Source: Batillaria attramentaria (taxonomy: Eukaryota > Mollusca > Gastropoda > Batillariidae). From it: DNA of 64,000 nt. The stretch lies in the NCBI GenBank assembly GCA_018292915.2, contig JACVVK020000545.1, positions 170,001 to 234,000 on the forward strand, read 5' to 3'. The position numbers were made by a program, and so were the translations under genes. Every line of letters starts with the position of its first letter. The stretch's first letter is position 1. Positions 34,601 to 49,300 of this stretch are shown here, in pieces. The notes beneath the pieces are model-generated. The model did not search any database. It worked only from the letters and a program-made list of their open reading frames with translations, and had not been told where the DNA came from.

Positions 34601-37600
34601 TTTACTCAGAACAACAACAAAAATGAATAATATGGGTATGTGCACAGTAGTATTCTCAGCATTTTCATGACTCATGGAAGTATGTGATGGTACAAGTATA
34701 GTACAGAGCGACGTTCGGCACCTGCTAAAAAGAAATACAATCCAACTTACGCTAATCGAGGACTGGCAGCGATGGGAGACATCGCAGCACCGGATGAGGT
34801 GAGAGACCACCGAGTACAGCTTGCTGAGCTCCGCGTACTGGTACTTGATCGGGGGGCCTGGTCCCTCATCCATGGCCACCAGCATGAACAGCGTGGGCAC
34901 GTTCAGCCGCAGCAGTTGCTGTTTCTTGAAACAACACATGCATGGGGTGAAACACGACCTAGAACCTGCATCCACCGCCCTCTGCAAGCAGCAGAAGCAC
35001 TGGCACGACTCCTTCAAGTCGGGGCAGTGCCCTGTCTCTTGCTGAGCACAGACACATGTGACAAGATCTTTTTTGCCCCTGTGTTGTCCCTGAAGAGATA
35101 AGACGGTGAAATGAAAGGTGAAGCAAAATGATGAAACTGAGTGACAGACATAGCAGACACTTTTTAGCATAATGTGTCCAAAAACAGACACGTGCGAACC
35201 TCAGCACTCCAACATTGCACGTGAAATGAAAAATGAAATAATGGAAGGGACAGATACTCTGTTTACTTTTAAAACTCGTGTTGAAAAAATTCAGATGCAC
35301 AAACCCCTCAGGTTTCCCACTCCAATATCAAAGGAACGCGCTATTATAAAACACAGTTGATTCAAAGCTGGCAAACTTTCAAACAATCCAAAGACAAAAT
35401 TTGTTCTGAAACCAATGTTTACAACTGTTAAACATATTAAGCATCAGATGAATGTAAAATAAAAGGATGGGTGGGTGTTTGAGGGTTTAATGTCATTTTC
35501 CACCAAATTCAAATTCAAACGACTATTGTGTCCATAAAGAACAAATTTGTTTTTTGTGGGTGTGACCTAAGATGGGGCAACAAAAAGACCAGCACAACAG
35601 TTTTCTCCCCAGTCAGGATTCAAATTCACAACCCAGGCATTAATTAAAAAGTCCAATACTCTACAACTCAACTATCACAGCTATCCGAACATAAAATAAA
35701 CCAGGCGTAATGATAAAGACAAACAGAAAAAAAAAAAAATGAGGATAAGCACCAAGGAAACCGAGTTGAACTGAATCAAATCCTTTACTTCAAAATAATT
35801 CTGATTTATTTATACTGACTACCGAATCACAAAGACTCAAAATTGAATGCATAATGGACAAACAACTTACTTCTGGTACACCCAGGTTGAGGTACATGAG
35901 GAACAGATGGAAATACTGCTGTAAATGGCGCCCGTGCTCTGACACTTCTTTCCGCAGCAGTGCCAGAACGCCACTCAGAATGTGGTCGCTTAGCGTTGCA
36001 TTGGGGTCCGCAGGCTGGTTGGCTGCATCAAAGAAAGAAACCATAGGCAAGCCATTAATACTTTTTTGGCCAATATGCAGTAAAAACAGCCAAGTTTTCC
36101 TGCCTCTAACACCAGCATGCTTTTGTCATCATGAGCTGCTATGGTCAGTATATTAGAACTTCACTGTTACACTGGGTACCTTTCAAACGAAATATGCAAA
36201 CCACAATATGGTATAACCTGTATCAACTTTCACGTCGTGGATAGGCATAAACTGCGCTTACCATAGAGCCCTTGGACGAGAGGTGGAGGACAGGGCCCGT
36301 CCTGGTGGGACACGTGGGCAAGTATCACAATAATCTTGGCGAACGCACTGCGGATCTGAAAACATAACAAAACATCTTGGTCAAGTGATCAGTCATTCAG
36401 AGGCCTCTGGCACTACTGTACAGCAACATCCATGAAATCAAACTCTCTACACTGCCAGGGACACCATCCAGGATTCCTGTTCAAACACTACCCTTGTGCA
36501 AAATGTCTGGATTTCTTTTCACTGAGATCAAATACATCGCACGACATGTTCCTTTGTATAATTCAAAGATCTTGCCCAAGAAATGCTGTGCAGAAACATC
36601 AATGAACAATGCTACACGCTTCCTGAAGTACCCTCCAGAAACCTTTTTAACCCTACCCTAAATGCAAAATGACCCCCCCCCCCCCCCACACACACACACA
36701 AATGACGTTTCATCAAGACCGCGTAAATAGCTTCCATGTAAATTGTACAAGCATCACGGCAAAAACGTCCACCCACCTCTGATGTAGGAGACTCCAGGAG
36801 ATACTCTGAGAACCGTGACGGATGAGCGAACAGCACGTTGTTGGCCATCCATGACCGCACTGCAGGACTGCATCGTATGTGCATGTGGAGAGCATCGTAC
36901 CAGTCACCTGCAGGGCCCCTGGATCACAAACCAAACACAAACATTTTATTCATATTTTATAATTTGCAGTCGCTTTACTTACACTTACAGAGCCTTTACT
37001 TTACAGCTCACACAAGCTACTATTCAAATCAAGAATCCATCAAAATTCAAAGACATTATATATTTCATAGTCCATTCCAGCTTCTCCCAGTCAACAACAA
37101 CAACAACAACAATGCCCCAAGACTGTTCAGAACTAAAAGAACAGTGCGAACAGACAGTGGGCATTTGAGATTCACTGCAACTCACCTGGTGGACTTTTTG
37201 GTGTGGAAACCGACGCTGAACAAGAACTTGCAGCCTAGCTCTACACTTGTCATGGCTATCGCTTCCACATCACCTGTCTGTACAAACCGTGAGAGAGAAA
37301 AACACTTTAAGTGTCCTGCAACATTTAAACATGATTTCAAATCTTACCCACTACATCTCCATGCGTATGCACACAAACAATGTGCAACAGAAACTGTGGC
37401 TGCATCAACAGTGCAATTTAGACACAGCAACAAATAAATAATAATAATAATTCAGATACAGCAACAAATTTTGTTTTGTTTTGTTATGTTCAAGCTTTGG
37501 GGCTGGAAATGTCCTGAGTTACTGCGGTGTTGTTTTTTTGTGTTTTTTTTTAAATTAACACTTGCATATCCTACACAAGCACACACAACATTCATCAATA

Positions 37601-40600
37601 TCCAGCCCACAAAAAAAAAGAAAAAGAAATAAAATAAATTCTGGATTCCAAAACTTGAGCAGCTGACCCTCAGCACCATGTGGATGTAATGTATTGATGT
37701 TTGATGTGTGAGAAAATGTGTGATTCACACGAGCACGCACGTTGGGTTCATTTCGAGGCACTGAGAAAAAGCAACAGTGTAATTTACTGTAAACCTGCTT
37801 TTCTATAAAATGAAGGGGTACAGCTAAAGCCGTTTACCATCTTGTCCTGCAGAGCATGGTTGATCAAGTAGTGGTTGCAGGTGAGCAGTTTCTTCATGAA
37901 CTGGAAGTACTCCGGTGAGAACTGGTTCTTCTCATGCATGAACAGCACGTTCTGCCGCCTCACGCAACGCTCTATCGAGGCTGGCATCTTCAGCTGGGTG
38001 GATGGCGTGTCAGCTGAAAATGTGTGGGTTGTTTAAAATCTGACATTTTTGTCTGCCGCCACCCCTTTTTGTTTTTACCGCTGGTATTCTGTAGTAACCG
38101 CAACATTCTGACCTTTAGCACAAGGAGACAAGTGAGTTAGCCCGCGTGCGATGCAAAATTCGCAACTCTGATCTGACACCAACTTATGCTAACTATGCTG
38201 AAGATCGTGACAATTTCACATTAGCACCAGGTATTATTGACAAAAGAAATAGCCCCCCAGAATACCGACGACGATGATGACTGATGATGACGACCTTGAC
38301 GTTCAGCACACCTTCTTACATAGATTCACCACTTAGTAATGTTTTACAGAGTTTTCATCGTCGTCATTTTTCTCTGGAGCAATGCTAAGTGTTAATATGG
38401 AAAGTAAGTCACTCACCAACTGAAAGTTTCGACATCTCTTTGGACAGCTCGTCTTTGGGCTCGTCTATCCTCTCGTAGAACAGAATGTAGGCGTTCCACC
38501 ACCGTTTCTGCCGCCGGAATGCTGACCTTTTCAACATGTGGTCGTACACTTCACCCAGATACTCTCCACCAAAGCACTGGTTTTTCATCTCCTAGAAAGA
38601 CGCAAAAATTACCTGATCACTCCCCACTTCAAAGAATGACAAATTGTAAAATGCTTCAACATGAGTAATTACTTTTCAGTTTGTCAAGAATGGATTTTTA
38701 CAAACTGATGCAAGCTTTGTGACAGTATTGTTTGAAATGTGCAAGCAGATACGCCCTCACCTCATCATCATCCATCTTGCATTCTGTCACATCCCCGTCG
38801 TCGAACTTGTACCACTTGGGATGTGTATCGTGCTGCCCCCTGAAACGCAAGAATACTTATTGACAAATAATTTAATGATGCCTACATCTTTTTTCCAACA
38901 TCATTAAATCTCGTTCGAAGTATTTTTTTTCCACCCTGACTTCCTGCCCGCATAGCAAAGGACTTTAAAAAAAAAAAGCAGATCAGAAAGACCTGAAAAA
39001 CAAGCCCTTGTGATTCCCATCCCCCTCTCCTCCTTAACGTCTCAATACGTTTGTCAAGCATACACCAACGCAGTGGAAAAATTTTCCATCAAATGCACTT
39101 ATATCCGTGCAGCAGAATCAGTCACTTGGGGACACAATATTGCATCTGAAACCATTGTGGTGACTTTGGTAGTTTCACGTACATAGAAGCGTACTGTGTA
39201 CTGAGCAGACAATGCTATTTGGTAGTGGACTGAAGACCAGCTAGACAGCGCTGACAGGTGGCTATTTTTAGCGATTTGTTGATCGGCGTGTAGAACATGT
39301 TCAGCACCGTTAGGTTAAAGCAAGTCATACGTCTTGACTATTAGAATAATAATAATAATAATAATGAGTATTGTATAGGCGCTTTACCCAATTTCATGAA
39401 CCGGCTCAAAGCGCCGCGAACTGAACCCAACACGCACGCTCATGTGAATCACACGCATTCTCTCACACACTGGACATAAACACATTACAATCACGTGGTG
39501 CGAAGGGTCGGCTCAGCTATTTCAATTTCGGAATTTAGAAATGCATTCATTTTCCAAACATTTCCAAAGCAGAAGCTGGTAAGTAACGAAAATGGTCACA
39601 ATGGCCAAAAGGAACATCTACTCATTTGGCAAACAGCATGAGAGCTTCGTAAGCGGCTGCTTTTTTTTCCCCCCCTTAGAACTCACTGCAAACAGAGAGA
39701 CTTTACCTGTGGAAGATGTAGGAGTAGTAGTGTCCACCGCTGGCCTGCCCGCTGTGAACCACCACCCCTATCAGCCGATACCGAGTGCTTATCAACTTGG
39801 TCGCTTCCAGATCAGGATCAATGGTCTCACCTGAACAAAAAAATAATTTTTTAAAAACCCACACTTCTTTTAGAACCTTCAAATTCAGAATAAACTGACA
39901 TGTCGTCTTCACACTTCCATGCACGCACCACATACCCACTGTCCCCTCATACATCAAACATGAAATACGATGAAAATCCACTCGCCTTCTATTTTTGCTA
40001 GTCCCTGTACAGTGTATGGCTCCATATCAAACTCTCGAGGAAATTCAAAGTAATCATTGAACTTGATTGCACATTCCCTGCAAGTGAACATACAAGGTGT
40101 TACAACAATAGAGACATGCATACCATCAACACAAAAAAGTACAGCCAAAAGGACTAGCCACTGCTAACAATGCTAAGACACCGCTACTGGTGGAATAAAG
40201 AATTTTTGTTTTTTTTTTAAATTGACAGAACAGTAAATTGCAAAGTAAGCATTCCCTCGCATGGGTGAAAGCACAAACTGTGCACGACATAAAGCGTCTT
40301 ACCTTTCCCAGTCATAGTCAAACCGTTTCAACTGTATGGCTAATATCTTTGGTAGCTTTCGTATCACAAGTCGCTTCACAGTATCCACCTGCAGACAAAC
40401 ACATAATAATTGTCACTTCAACATTTTGAAAGCAAGTAGAAATATTTTGACGTGACATAGGCACAGCTTCAGCTTACAGCAAGGAAAAACACAGACTAGT
40501 TCATGTATGTACAAGATAAAACACCATTAGCTTAACAAAGAAAAAGAATCAGCAGAGCAGTCATTGCCCAAATGAAACAGGGTAATGCTAGGTTCCCGAC

Positions 40601-43260
40601 GATTTCACATCCGTTTCTTTTTAGAGGAGGAGGAAAAAAAAAATACAGTGGAACAGTCATTGCCACAATGAAACAGGGCAATGCTAGGGTCCTGACGATT
40701 TCACAACATCCATGTATTTTTAAAGGAAAAAAAAGAAAGAAGATAAAACCCTCACAAAAATCCATACCCCCCCCCCCCCCCCAACTAACCCCTCCAACAG
40801 AAAAAGCTTAAAAGGCTCATAGTGACAGCAGTCACGTTTAGAGTACCTTCTTGTCACACTTCTCACACCGGTAGGCGTTGGCCCCTTCCAGCAGATCCCC
40901 TTTGACGTACTGCTCTAGAGACTCAAACAGGTTCTGGTGGTTGCGGATGTCGACGTTCAGCGTCGTGAAAGCCTCCTCCCTTTGATACCTGGCATACACA
41001 GAAGGCAGATACATGCATCCGGTGCTAAACAAAATTGTACTGTACACCATCGGTCTAACTCTAAGCCAATTATATCCCAGTGCATGTCTAGACCCTACCG
41101 TTTAAAGTAATTTGAAACAGCTCGGGTGGTGAAGCATCAAACTATCAATGAGCAGGTCGAGGGTCCGAACAAGCGTAGACCTTTTCTCCAGTGTCCCCCG
41201 ACTCTGAAATCGTCCTAATGGTGTAGGAAGCCACCTCAAAACTCATATCCCATCCACTCTACTCAAATGAACGAGAGGCAAATGCCTTGCAGTACAACCA
41301 CTAGGCACAATGAATCAAGTCAGCTGAGGTAAGAAAGGCTCCGTGACGTCATTTTACAGCTATGTCAAAAAAATAAACTCTCAACCCTCTTTTAAAATTG
41401 GTTTCTCACCTGTGCGGACAGTCCTTGCAGATCTTCTGATCGGCAAAAGAGCCGCCTAGATGGTGCTCCAGGAGGGCAGACTGACTGAGCGACTTGAGAG
41501 CCTCGTCCAAGGAATCGACCAGACTGTTGAAGAACTCTAGTGCATCGTGCTGCTCGCGAAGATTCACAGGCTCGCCCCATAATCTGCAATGCACACAAGA
41601 CACTGGTCATTTCAACAGTGGAAAGATGCTGCACACAATATCATTATACATGTAATGCCATATGGGACAGTCCAACTTCATTTTTGAAGACTTGCATGTC
41701 AGTATCAAGGCAGTACAGTATTTTACTGTTGGGTGCCAGGAGAGGCTACTAAATGCCTTTAGAAAAGCTAAAATTTGTTCTCTTCAGTCCCCCCCCCCCT
41801 CCCCCTCCCGCAGGGCACACCCCAGCCTAGGTTTCAGTCTTTTTTCCCCCTCAGCAATTCCCCAGTATAATAAGCGAAGTTCAATTAGAAAGCATTTGCC
41901 GAAAGGTCCTTCATTTTTGAGAAGATGTATCTCGACATGCCACCAGCCTTTTCTCCTTCGTTTTCTTTGGCTGAATTTGGCTGAAAATTGCTAAATGACT
42001 GAAAATTCCTCAGCCTGTTTAATGTACGTGTTGCTGACATGGACACAGCACTAACGAAGCCACTCACTTGAAGTGTTTCCAGAATCCCCGCGGCACGAAG
42101 TACTGAAGCTTGCTGGCGGCGAGATGCCCGAAGATGACCTGCACCTGTCGGAGAACGCCCATGTTGTAGTCTTTTCTCTCCTCCTCTCGGCTCCCTTTCT
42201 CCTCGTCTTTCCGCTCCTCCTCGCCAAGATCGATGTTGGTCTGGGAAAGGGGGGAAAAACCAACAGCATTCACTTTTAGTAACTGAATTTTTCTCTTTTT
42301 AAGGTGCTATGTCCAAGACTGCAAGGCTTTGCGGAAGACAACCTTTGTTTAGGAAGTTGTGCGCATGTGTGCATGACTTTGTCATAAGTACACTGATGAA
42401 AATAACTATCCAGGTCACCGCCCCCAATAGTTCATCATCTTGATGGCCCTAAAATAGAAATGTGATGAATCTTCTGATGTATATGAGCTTGATATTGTAT
42501 CCTCATGCTTACCATCCTATTCCCACCCACCCCCTACTTACTTAGGCCCCTGGCTCCACGTGGAGCATAGGCCATCGACAACCCTTCGCCATCGCACTGT
42601 TCTGGGCTATTCTTGCCACACCAGTCCAGTTGGTCCCCTGCTTACATAGCTCTGCCTCAGTGTCCCGCCTCCAGCTGTTTCGAGGCCGGCCTCTCTTCCT
42701 TTTCCCCTGCGGGTCCCCCCCCCCCCCCCCTCGCCGCCAAAATAAAAGCCACCTAAGTGTGTGTAAGTGATGTGTGAATGCACAATGAGTTGTCTGCCAA
42801 GAATTGCGCTTTAGAAATGTGATTTATTATTATTATTATTATTATCTGTCCATCAGGACAAAATACTGGGAATCATCAAAAAGAGCTAGGGAAAAACTCC
42901 AACCTCACCTCACTCTCTGGCTTTTCGTAGTTGAGCAGTTCCTCCTCGATGTTGTCTGCTGCACCATCCACGGAGAGTATCCCTCGCCGCAGTGGCTCGA
43001 TCATGAACAACTGAAGAGAAGAACATAATCTACACTGCAGTTTTTTGTTGGGAAGTGTTTTACCTACGTATCTATCAAATATGCAATCAAGAAAAGAGAA
43101 AAAAAAAGTGTTTTATGATGTACAAAATTCTGGACGTAAGCCTTTGGTGAGAGCTTAGTACGAAAGCTTTGTTACTTCAGGCACTGTAAATGTCCATGTA
43201 TTAGCATAAAAAGGAGGAGGTAACATCATGCAAACATACGTGCAAAATGCCTTAGCAGAT

Positions 43261-43330
<70 letters not shown>

Positions 43331-46300
43331 AGAAACAAAACACACTACCTAACAAATACAAGCAGTAACTCACCTGTTGGAGAACGGAGTTCATGTAGCA
43401 GGTGGCACCAGCATTTTTCAGCCCAACAAAACCTCTGTGTGGACGAGGACCAACTGGGGGAACATACTCCCACTCTTGGAGTGGAGTCTCATCTGGAGAG
43501 AAACAGAACATGACAATATTCAGGAACATGCGCACATCAAACCAACTACAATTCAGGTGGGCCAAAATCCTCTTTGTTAATCTTGGGGCACTAGACTGAC
43601 TCTCCGGAGTTTAAAAAAAAAAGAAAAAAAAAAAAAAAGACTGAAACCTGTGCAGTATGGTGCATTTTGACATAATTTTTACGTGCTTCAGAGAAAGAAA
43701 CAGGTTGTTTTTTTTTGTTGTTGAGGAAAATCTTAAAATTAGACTAAAATCTATGTGACTGGTGCATTTTGGCATGATTTTTAAGTGCTTTAGAGGGGGG
43801 AAACACACTATTTTAGAAGAGGAAAAGTTTTAGCCAAAGATGGAATCCACCATAAGGTGGAACATTTTAAGCCCTGTACAAAGTACAGTATCTGAATGTT
43901 GACGAAAGCTCAGAAGCAGCACAGAAAGTGTCCTCCTGCGCTATTCTTAGAAGTTAAACGTGTCCAAATCATGACACGAAATTGAACAGACGTTTAGCTA
44001 CAAGTCTTTGACGTTGGAACGGACAGCGATTAGTCCTTTTGTTTTTCTAGCCTAGCAACTCTCAGCAAATTTGACCTAGTTTGCTGGTGGCAAATCACAA
44101 ACGTGCAAAAGACCGGCCACTTACTGGTGTAGTACATCTCAATGAGCATGGCAGCGAGGAATTTGAGGTTCTGTACACAGCCTGTACACAGCGCCACCAA
44201 CAGGTCGTAGGCGGCAATCACAGTCAGGGGAGACGAGCACAGCGGAATCATTTGCTCTGCGGGGAACTCGATCTGAGACTTGCGGCACTGCAGCACTATT
44301 TTGGACGCAGGGAATATAAAATCCTCCACCAGCTCCTGAAGGGATTTAAAAAAACAAAACAAAAAAAAACAACCATCAATTAATAAAGCAAGAAACCGAT
44401 AAACAACAGGGCTTAAATATAAAATGGTCCACGATAAAAAGGGCGGAAATGTGTGTAACATTTAGTGAAAATGTGGAAAAGCCACAAGCGAGCATCTGCA
44501 AAGCAGACGCGTTATGCTACGGGTGTCCGGTAGCATGCTCCCCCAGAATTTTCTTAAAAATTAGACTAAAATCTGTGCATTTTTGTGCATGATGGAATAA
44601 TTTTATGTGCTTTAGAGGACGAAACGCACCTTTGGGGTGCGGTGTGGGTGGGGGGGGGGGGGGGTGGGGGGGTGGGGGGTGGGGGGTGGGGGGAACATTT
44701 TCAAGCAAATGTGGAAATCCACCAAAAGGTGGAAGATTTTAAGCTCTGAAACAATTACATAATGACAAGGTTTCTGTCAATCACCACAAATGCCTACATC
44801 TAATGCCGTTTGCAAATGAACTGATGTTCAATCTGGACATTGCAGCTATTATATATAACTTTGCGGCCTCCTATGTTTAAGTGATCAGGCACTAAGAAAC
44901 CCTGATCAACCTTACGCCGGCAGTAGGATGATCATACATGGAACAAGCATACATGCCTGCTCTTATCACCCTCGAGTGTTATAACTCTATACAATGAACA
45001 CTTTCAAGAGCAGGACTTGTCACGTGATAAATTTCTCGTCTCACCCTAATGAGATTGGCCCCTCCGTTCTCCGAGCCAATGTTGAACTTCTTCTCCGCCG
45101 AGGTGAAGGCCAGCAGCTCGCGCGTGATGCCCAGGTGACCCTCCAACAACGCCTCCTCCACCTGCATCTCACCTGTCTTCAGTGACTGGTCCTGTGAGAG
45201 ACATCATGCAGGTCACTGTGTGCTCAAACTAAACGACCTAGCAGGTAACTGAATGGGTTAGTTTAAATTGAAGCCTCTATGTCGGTCACACTGCTGTGAT
45301 AGAAAACGGCCACCTTTGAAGCTCTAAGGCTGTTTACCAATCTACAGAAGGACGTTTCATTTGGCGACTGCAACCGTTCTCATTAGTTTGTGGCTTCTAA
45401 GAGTAGAGAAATATGACTTTCTTTGAACCTACCGTGCATTCCTGAACAAACTCAACAAAGTTCTAAAAAATAGCAACTAATCAGCACCGTGTAGCTGGTC
45501 CTCAGTCCACATCCACAAGTTTTGGGAATGTTCAGCACCCAACATTTGAAAAATAAATGCAATTCTAAATTCCGAAACTTAAATAGCTGAGCTGACCCTT
45601 CGCACCACGTGATTGTAATGTGTTTATGTCCAGTGTGTGAAAATGAAATAACTTCATTTGAAACCGAGAGAATGCGTGTGATTCACGCGAGCGTGCGTGT
45701 TGGATTCAGTTCGCGGCGCTTTGAGCCGATTCATGAAATTGGGTAAAGCACCTAGTCATTATCATCATTGTTATTATCATCATCAAAAAAACGCTGTATG
45801 CTTAGTATATGGTACACTTCAAAATGCCTTATACGTTGGCCGTGTCATCACAATGGTTTCAGATGTTACATTGTGACCTAAGTGGTTCCACTACACAGAT
45901 AAAGTGCATTCGATAAAAAGTTTTCCACATGCTACTGTAGGCCTGTTATATGTACTGAGACTTTTAAGTAGCTAAGTGTGAGCTGACAGTTCAATAGAAA
46001 ATACCACCAACGCCTCAATTCTCTACATGAACCCTGACAGATAATGTCACATGTGGCAAGCCTTACCCTGACTTTCTTCAACCACACAATCTCATTGTTG
46101 AGCAAGGTTTCTGCTGTGGCCAGCTGAGCTTCACTGGCTGCCGCGTAGCTTAGCAACCTGAAATAATAAGCACAAGAATAAATGGGTTAAAAAAAAAATG
46201 CAGTACTTTTCTCAAGTTTAGTGATTATTCCAGTGTTTTTGCGTTGTTATTACAAATACCCCCCCTACAGGAATTTCATGGAAGAGGGAGGGACAGCATG

Positions 46301-49300
46301 AAAGATTAAATTTTGCTAAGTACACAACAAAGGACGTATATATGCACATTTCCATGACAGGAACTTACCGACAGAGGAGAGAAAAGTAGTCATGAGACTG
46401 TTTTGCATTTTCTTTTGTTGTTGTCTGAAACAGGAGAGAGAGCAGTGAAAATACAGCGCAAGAAAACACGACTGAAACTGAAAAGGATGGGTCACTCAAA
46501 ATCTAAAACGAACATCAGAGAAAACAAAAACAAAAAACCCCGAAACTGCAATCAGCTGACATCAACAGCTCTCAAAAGAATACAAATCAATAAGCTGTTA
46601 TCAAATAGGTTCAAAGAATCACAGTCAAAATCTGATATTTTGTCCAGGATTTGTCACGATGTCAAAATGCTAACTTCAAGCTTCAAAACCAAGGACCAGA
46701 TTCACAGATACTAAAAGCTGAACTGACGTTTAGTATAAAAATGTCTATTCCTGAAAAAAAAAAAAAAAAAGAAGAAGAAGAAAAAAGTAACTATCATTAC
46801 AAAGTATACCAATACAAGTAAAAATATGACTCACAGGTAGGACTGTGAAGAGAAGGGTGATGAGAAAGATGAGGGGTAGATGGCTGGATGTACACCGTGT
46901 TGACATGAGGAAAAACTGTTCTGACGCACACATTCGCACCGATCTGCTGAGGAAAAGGGCAGAGGATGTGTGTTACACCAGGTAGAAACAAACAGTAAAA
47001 AATTAGACAGTACGCTTCAGGCATAAACCACAGGAAGGTTTAAATCTTTTGCAGACTTTATGATCTTCCAAACTGAGTGAAACTAGAAAATGGGCCACTG
47101 CTGTCATACTGTCTTTCCAAACCACAGTTAAGATCTTCAAGCAGACTTCAAACTTGAGGACTTTGTTTCAATTAGACTGTACAAATCATGACACCATACA
47201 GAGACATCAGAAGAAAAATCTCAAAGCAATCGACGACGTCTGTAGACAGTCTATCATCTATCCGGATGTAGCTTTCACAAAATTAAAAACTCTTGACACT
47301 CTACATGCTACGAGCTTGCGTAAGTTCTTCTACTCTCAAAATACCAATAATCAAAGAATGTAATAAACTCTTCTCCGACTGACTTGGTCTTGCAGAGAAG
47401 TAGAAGATCGATGATGAAACACTGCCAAGCCTTGTCCTTGTGAAGCGTGTCTAGGGCCGACGGACACAGCGCCAGACATACTGTCAACACCTCCAGCGCC
47501 TCACGAGCCACCGCGATATCCTCCGCGTCTGTCTGGATTGTATCCTTCGGCTGTAAGGTGTAAACAGACAAAAACAGAAATTATTGTTTTAATTTCTGTG
47601 TTTGAAAGGTGCCAGTTCCACTATTACTACGCTTCACGAAAGACCACTGTGCTTCTGAACAGTTACTCTTGTGAGCAAACCTGTACACTCAAAACACTTC
47701 ATCTTATTCTTTTTATCATACCACCTTTCGTACCGCGCACGAGTATCGCATGTGTTCGACTTTTTTTTTTGTTTGTTTAATGTGAAAATCAGGCAAGACT
47801 TCAACGGTTCCTTGAGGGCTCTTACTGCAGCAAACACCAGTATAATCCCACTGAGCCAAATTTAATTCCATACCGACATAAATCAATTATATTTTTAGGG
47901 GGGGGGGGGGGGGGGGGGTTTGGTGAGGCCACTGGTGCACAACCCCTAACTTACTTGGTCGGAATTGATGTGAACGATAAATAAAGTTCTGAATGCGATA
48001 CACAGTCGTCTGCTGGTCTAGACCTGCACCAGCCCGAGGCTGTCCTAGTTGCGTACGCTGAAGTGGCAGAATGCTAGTCAGCACCACCACAACTCCAATG
48101 AATCTGTGAGCCTTCGTGTGTCTGAAGGTGTCCCTTTCAATTTACTGGGAGAAATACAAACACACACACACAACCGCAACATAGGCTCCATGAATTAGCG
48201 ATAAACTCCATACCTTTTCATGTGCTCGGTGTATATCCTCTATGGAGGCGTGGACCAAATGGAGGGAACAACTGCTGGCCGCCCATGCTATTTTCTGGAT
48301 GGACTTCACCGTGTTCAGATCTGGCATGGCGTATGTTGCCTGCACACACAAAGACAGATTTAATGAAGACATGATTCCCGTTTCCTCCAAAAAAACACCA
48401 AAAAAAACCCCTGCCAGTTACAGAATCTAAAACCAAAACACCTACCAACTGAAAGACAAAAGATAAGAATCTGCCGTGTAGCAAAATACAAGTATACAAA
48501 TGCTAAGTAGCAAACCATCCCGGCCCACAGACAGGTTTTAACCAGGTCATCACACAAGCCTCCTTGTCTTCATTCATTTTTACACTATTTCTATGTGATA
48601 TTTTCAAGATTTCTATCTTTCAGATCTTATGTCTTAGAAACGAAACCGAAAACAATGATCTCTTTGAGAATTTACTGAGTCTAGAATCTTACCTGCTCCC
48701 CCATCTGTTGCCCTAGCCGTGTGGCCACGTTCCGGGTTGTGAACTCCGACTCCACGGCAGGGATGTAGTGCAGAGCCTGCTGCAACGCCGCTGCCTGGTT
48801 GTGCTCGGCAACCGTCACCGGAGGCGACTGAGACTCGGAATGACACGCGTCCACGACCACCTGGACGCGTGCGTGACCCACCGTTGTCAGCATCAGCTTG
48901 CAGATCTTCAAAACGGTCAGGTAGGCCGTCCTGCGAGACGAAAGGCAAACGCACAATGTATGAAATACTCGTAAGAAGATTAAAAAGCACACGAGTCAAG
49001 ACTGTACCCCAGTCAGAATGCCTGTCTACTGTGTTGTATGACTAAGATGAACCTTTCTCACCAATAATAATACACCATTCATATATACTGTAGCGCAGTA
49101 TCCCCACAAGGTGAGCTCAAGGCGCTTCACAATGACCGTCTAAACTAATAAGAGTCTGCAACATATACTGACGTAAGACGCACGCACACACACCTAGCTG
49201 CCCTTTCACGTGCAACAGGGCTCAGAATGGGTCAAAATCTGTAGTGAATCTAGTAGGTGAAGGACAGTCTGAACAAGCTGGTTTTCAGTCTGGCTTTGAA

